A stretch of 64,000 bases of DNA from Utricularia gibba (Eukaryota > Streptophyta > Magnoliopsida > Lamiales > Lentibulariaceae): the NCBI GenBank assembly GCA_002189035.1, contig NEEC01000042.1, forward strand, positions 124,001 to 188,000, given 5' to 3'. A program made the position numbers and the translations under genes. Positions 61,886 through 64,000 of the stretch are shown one piece after another. The notes under the pieces were generated by a model. The model was not told where the DNA came from. It did not search any database and was given only the letters and a program-made list of their open reading frames with translations. Numbering within the stretch: the stretch's first letter is position 1; each line of letters begins with the position of its first letter.

Positions 61886-62210
61886 TGTTGTTGCAAGAAA
61901 AATAGAGTCTTGGGAAGTAACAAAAAGGTAATGCTTATGAGATCACCTTGGATGAAAAACGACTCATGAACAATAAGAATGACCGAAAACCTAATTGACA
62001 TGCATTTCTAGTAGGGCTTATATATACCAAATACCTAGGTTACCCAACAGTGGGCCACAATCATTGAAAACACACAAAAAGCCCAACAACTCGAATCCAA
62101 CACTTCCATGCTCGAACCCAACACCTTTTTTTATCTGAAATATGACATTATGACACAAGTTTAGTTCTTCCAATCACCTTCAAGCTTTGGATTGAGGCTG
62201 ATCTCCAACA
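61886..62210 (-). repeat. 5' LTR, copy 6
   Basis: 325 bp with TG...CA ends; no 3' partner. Confidence 0.92.
62019..62026 (-). promoter_or_regulatory. LTR TATA box, copy 6
   Basis: TATATATA on the minus strand at the conserved LTR offset. Confidence 0.63.
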
Positions 62211-64000
62211 CTTGGTCCGAGCCCCTGATTCTTTATGGCTCATGAGGACAAAAGGATGCAAATCGATGAATACAATGATGCAATTGTTTAAATTACGATA
62301 TCACGTGCACCCTACATGATTTTTTCAACAACTTACTTTATACTTGAGGAGGTGGTCTTGGGGGCAAGAGGAACCGGACAAAGGTCAGCTTATGCTTGGG
62401 TCGAAAGTAAGTTGTAGCCTGACAAAGAAAGTGATCTATTTATTAACGTTCGGTTTTCGGGGCTACCTACATGGTTTTTCAAGGAACCGCTTCTCGTTTT
62501 GTGGCGGCCAGTCTCGCTGGGAACTTGGTCCTTTACCCCGATTCTGTATGGCTCATGAGGTCAACCGGATGCAAATCGAAGAAAAAAAAATGATGCATTT
62601 GTTTAAATTACGATATCACGTGCACCCTACATGATTTTTTCAACTTACTTTATACTTGGGGAGGCGGTCTTGGGGGTACCTGGAACTGGAAAAGGTCAGG
62701 TAGGCTTGGGCCGATAGTAAGTTGTAGCCCGACAAATAAAGTAATGTATTTATTATCGTTCGGTTTTCGGGGCTACCTACATGGTTTTTCAAGCCGCTTC
62801 TCGTTTTGTGGCGGCCAGTCTCGCTGGGAACTTGGTCCTTTACCCCGATTCTGTATGGCTCATGAGGTCAACCGGATGCAAATCGATTAAAAAAAATGAT
62901 GCATTTGTTTAAATTGCGATATGACGTGCACCCCAATGATTTTTTCAACAACTTACTTTATACTTGGGGGAGGCGGTCTTGGGTGCACCTGGAACGGGAC
63001 AAAGGTCAGCTTAGGCTTGGCCGAGAGTAAGTTGTAGCCCGACAAAGAAAGTGATGTATTTATTATCGTTCGGTTTTCGGGGGCTGCCTACATGGTTTTT
63101 CAAGGAACCGCTTCTCGTTTTGTGGCGGCCAGTCTCGCTGGAACTTGTCCTTGACCCGATTCTGTATGGCTCATGAGGTGATGCAATCGATTAAAAAATG
63201 ATGCATTTGTTTAAATTACGATATCGTGCACCCCACATGATTTTTTAAACAACTTTATACATGAGGAGGCAGTCTTGGGTGCATTTGGAACGGACAAAGG
63301 TAAGGTTTTGCTGCACCGAAAGTAAGTTGTAGCCCGCAAAGAAAGTGATGTATTTATTAACGTTCGGTTTTCAGGGTTGCCTACATGGTTTTCCAAGGAA
63401 AAGCTTTTCGTTTTGTGGCGGCCGCTCTCGCTGGGCACTTGGTCCGGGCCCCTGATTCTTTATGGCTCATGAGGACAAAAGGATGCAAATCGATGAAATA
63501 ATGATGCATTTGTTTAAATTACGATGTCGCGTGCACCCCAAATGATTTTTTTAACAACATACTTTATACATGAGGAGGCGGTCTTGGGGGGCACTGGAAC
63601 CGGAAAAAGATCAGCTTAGGCTTGGCCGAAAGTAAGTTGTAGCCCGGCAAAGAAAGTGATGTATTTATTATCGTTCGGTTTTTGGGGTTGCCTACATGGT
63701 TTTTCAAGGAACATCTTCTCGTTTTGTGGTGGCTAGTTTCGCTGGGAACTTGGTCCTTGACCCCGATTCTGTATGGCTCATGGGTCAACCGGATGCAAAT
63801 CGAAGAAAAAAAATGATGCATTTGTTTAAATTACGATATCACGTGCACCCTACATGATTTTTTCGACAACTTACTTTATACATGGGGAGGCGGTCTTGGG
63901 GGGTACCTGGAACCGGAAAATGGTCAGCTTAGGCTTGGGCCGATAGTAAGTTGTAGCCCGGCAAAGAAAGTGATGTATTTATTATCGTTCGGTTTTCGGG
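62211..64000 (+). repeat. Satellite block right of insert copy 6, runs off the window
   Basis: Remnant 62211-62344, then starts at 62345 G, 62657 C head with G-like body, 62965 H-like, 63262 H/A (shortened), 63571 B and 63883 E, cut by the window edge. The C/G hybrid and the H-like monomer make this unit different from the two exact 3149-bp units before it. Whether another insert follows cannot be seen. Confidence 0.87.

Larger units (their letters stand above)
61033..62210 (-). mobile_element. Truncated Ty1/copia LTR retrotransposon fragment, copy 6
   Basis: 1178 bp, same content and junctions as copies 4 and 5, starting exactly 3149 bp after copy 5. Confidence 0.93.
1..64000 (+). repeat. 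Tandem satellite array, ~313-bp monomer, ~182 copies
   Basis: Every part of the window outside the six retroelement inserts is one satellite family in a single orientation. A convenient monomer start is the t of tgaggagg or tggggagg, which follows actttatac(a/t). I counted 182 such starts, plus six partial monomers to the right of the inserts. Two blocks are nearly invariant: the stretch around agtaagttgtagcccggcaa to tgatgtatttatt, and the stretch from tgatgcatttgtttaaat to cacgtgcacc. The rest of the monomer carries subtype differences. Stop-free frames of 60-200 codons occur on both strands, but they are by-products of tandem repetition. No rRNA, tRNA or host gene was seen. A centromeric or heterochromatic location is typical for such arrays but cannot be shown here. 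Confidence 0.97.

Overview
This window is a eukaryotic, almost certainly flowering-plant, satellite DNA array. It holds no ordinary genes. About 182 head-to-tail monomers of about 313 bp (usual range 303-316) run from end to end on one strand. The array is interrupted only by six copies of one truncated Ty1/copia-type LTR retrotransposon fragment, inserted in the opposite direction. The plant assignment rests on the copia gag protein family, a primer-binding site complementary to plant initiator-Met tRNA, and the satellite architecture. I do not recognise the satellite family or the species.

Monomers fall into recurrent subtypes, which I label A, B, C, D, E, F, plus D', G, H and hybrids such as HA, BC and EC. 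They are defined by diagnostic words, for example the GCGGCCGC site in A and a TAAATGC-for-TACATGG change in C. In the central region (about 7.5-39.8 kb) they follow one fixed cycle, A-B-C-D-E-F. Local duplications and losses give higher-order repeats (HORs) of 3, 4, 5, 6, 7 or 8 monomers. The 39.8-48 kb region is built instead from C-D'-H-E combinations. The left end (1-7.5 kb) and right end (48-64 kb) carry HORs that include the retroelement fragment. At 54.7-61.0 kb the composite HOR has a period of exactly 3149 bp.

The retroelement fragment is 1178 bp in intact copies. Read on the minus strand it has a complete 325-bp 5' LTR (TGTTG...CAACA, with a TATA box), a 12-base initiator-Met PBS, a leader of about 106 bp, and the first 245 codons of gag (DUF4219-like plus UBN2-like regions). 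It then breaks off directly into satellite DNA. There is no zinc knuckle, no pol and no 3' LTR. All six copies share the same two junctions and the same 16-bp deletion in the left flanking monomer. They therefore come from one event that was later amplified as part of the satellite. Four copies keep gag open; copies 2 and 3 are frameshifted.

The main points for a second look are: (i) the retroelement became a building block of a satellite HOR; (ii) its LTR promoter, if active, would read through gag into satellite; (iii) the monomer looks like an old dimer of two units of about 157 bp; (iv) monomers at 13.8-45 kb are on average about 4 bp shorter than those outside, which is either sequence decay or a consensus/assembly artefact.
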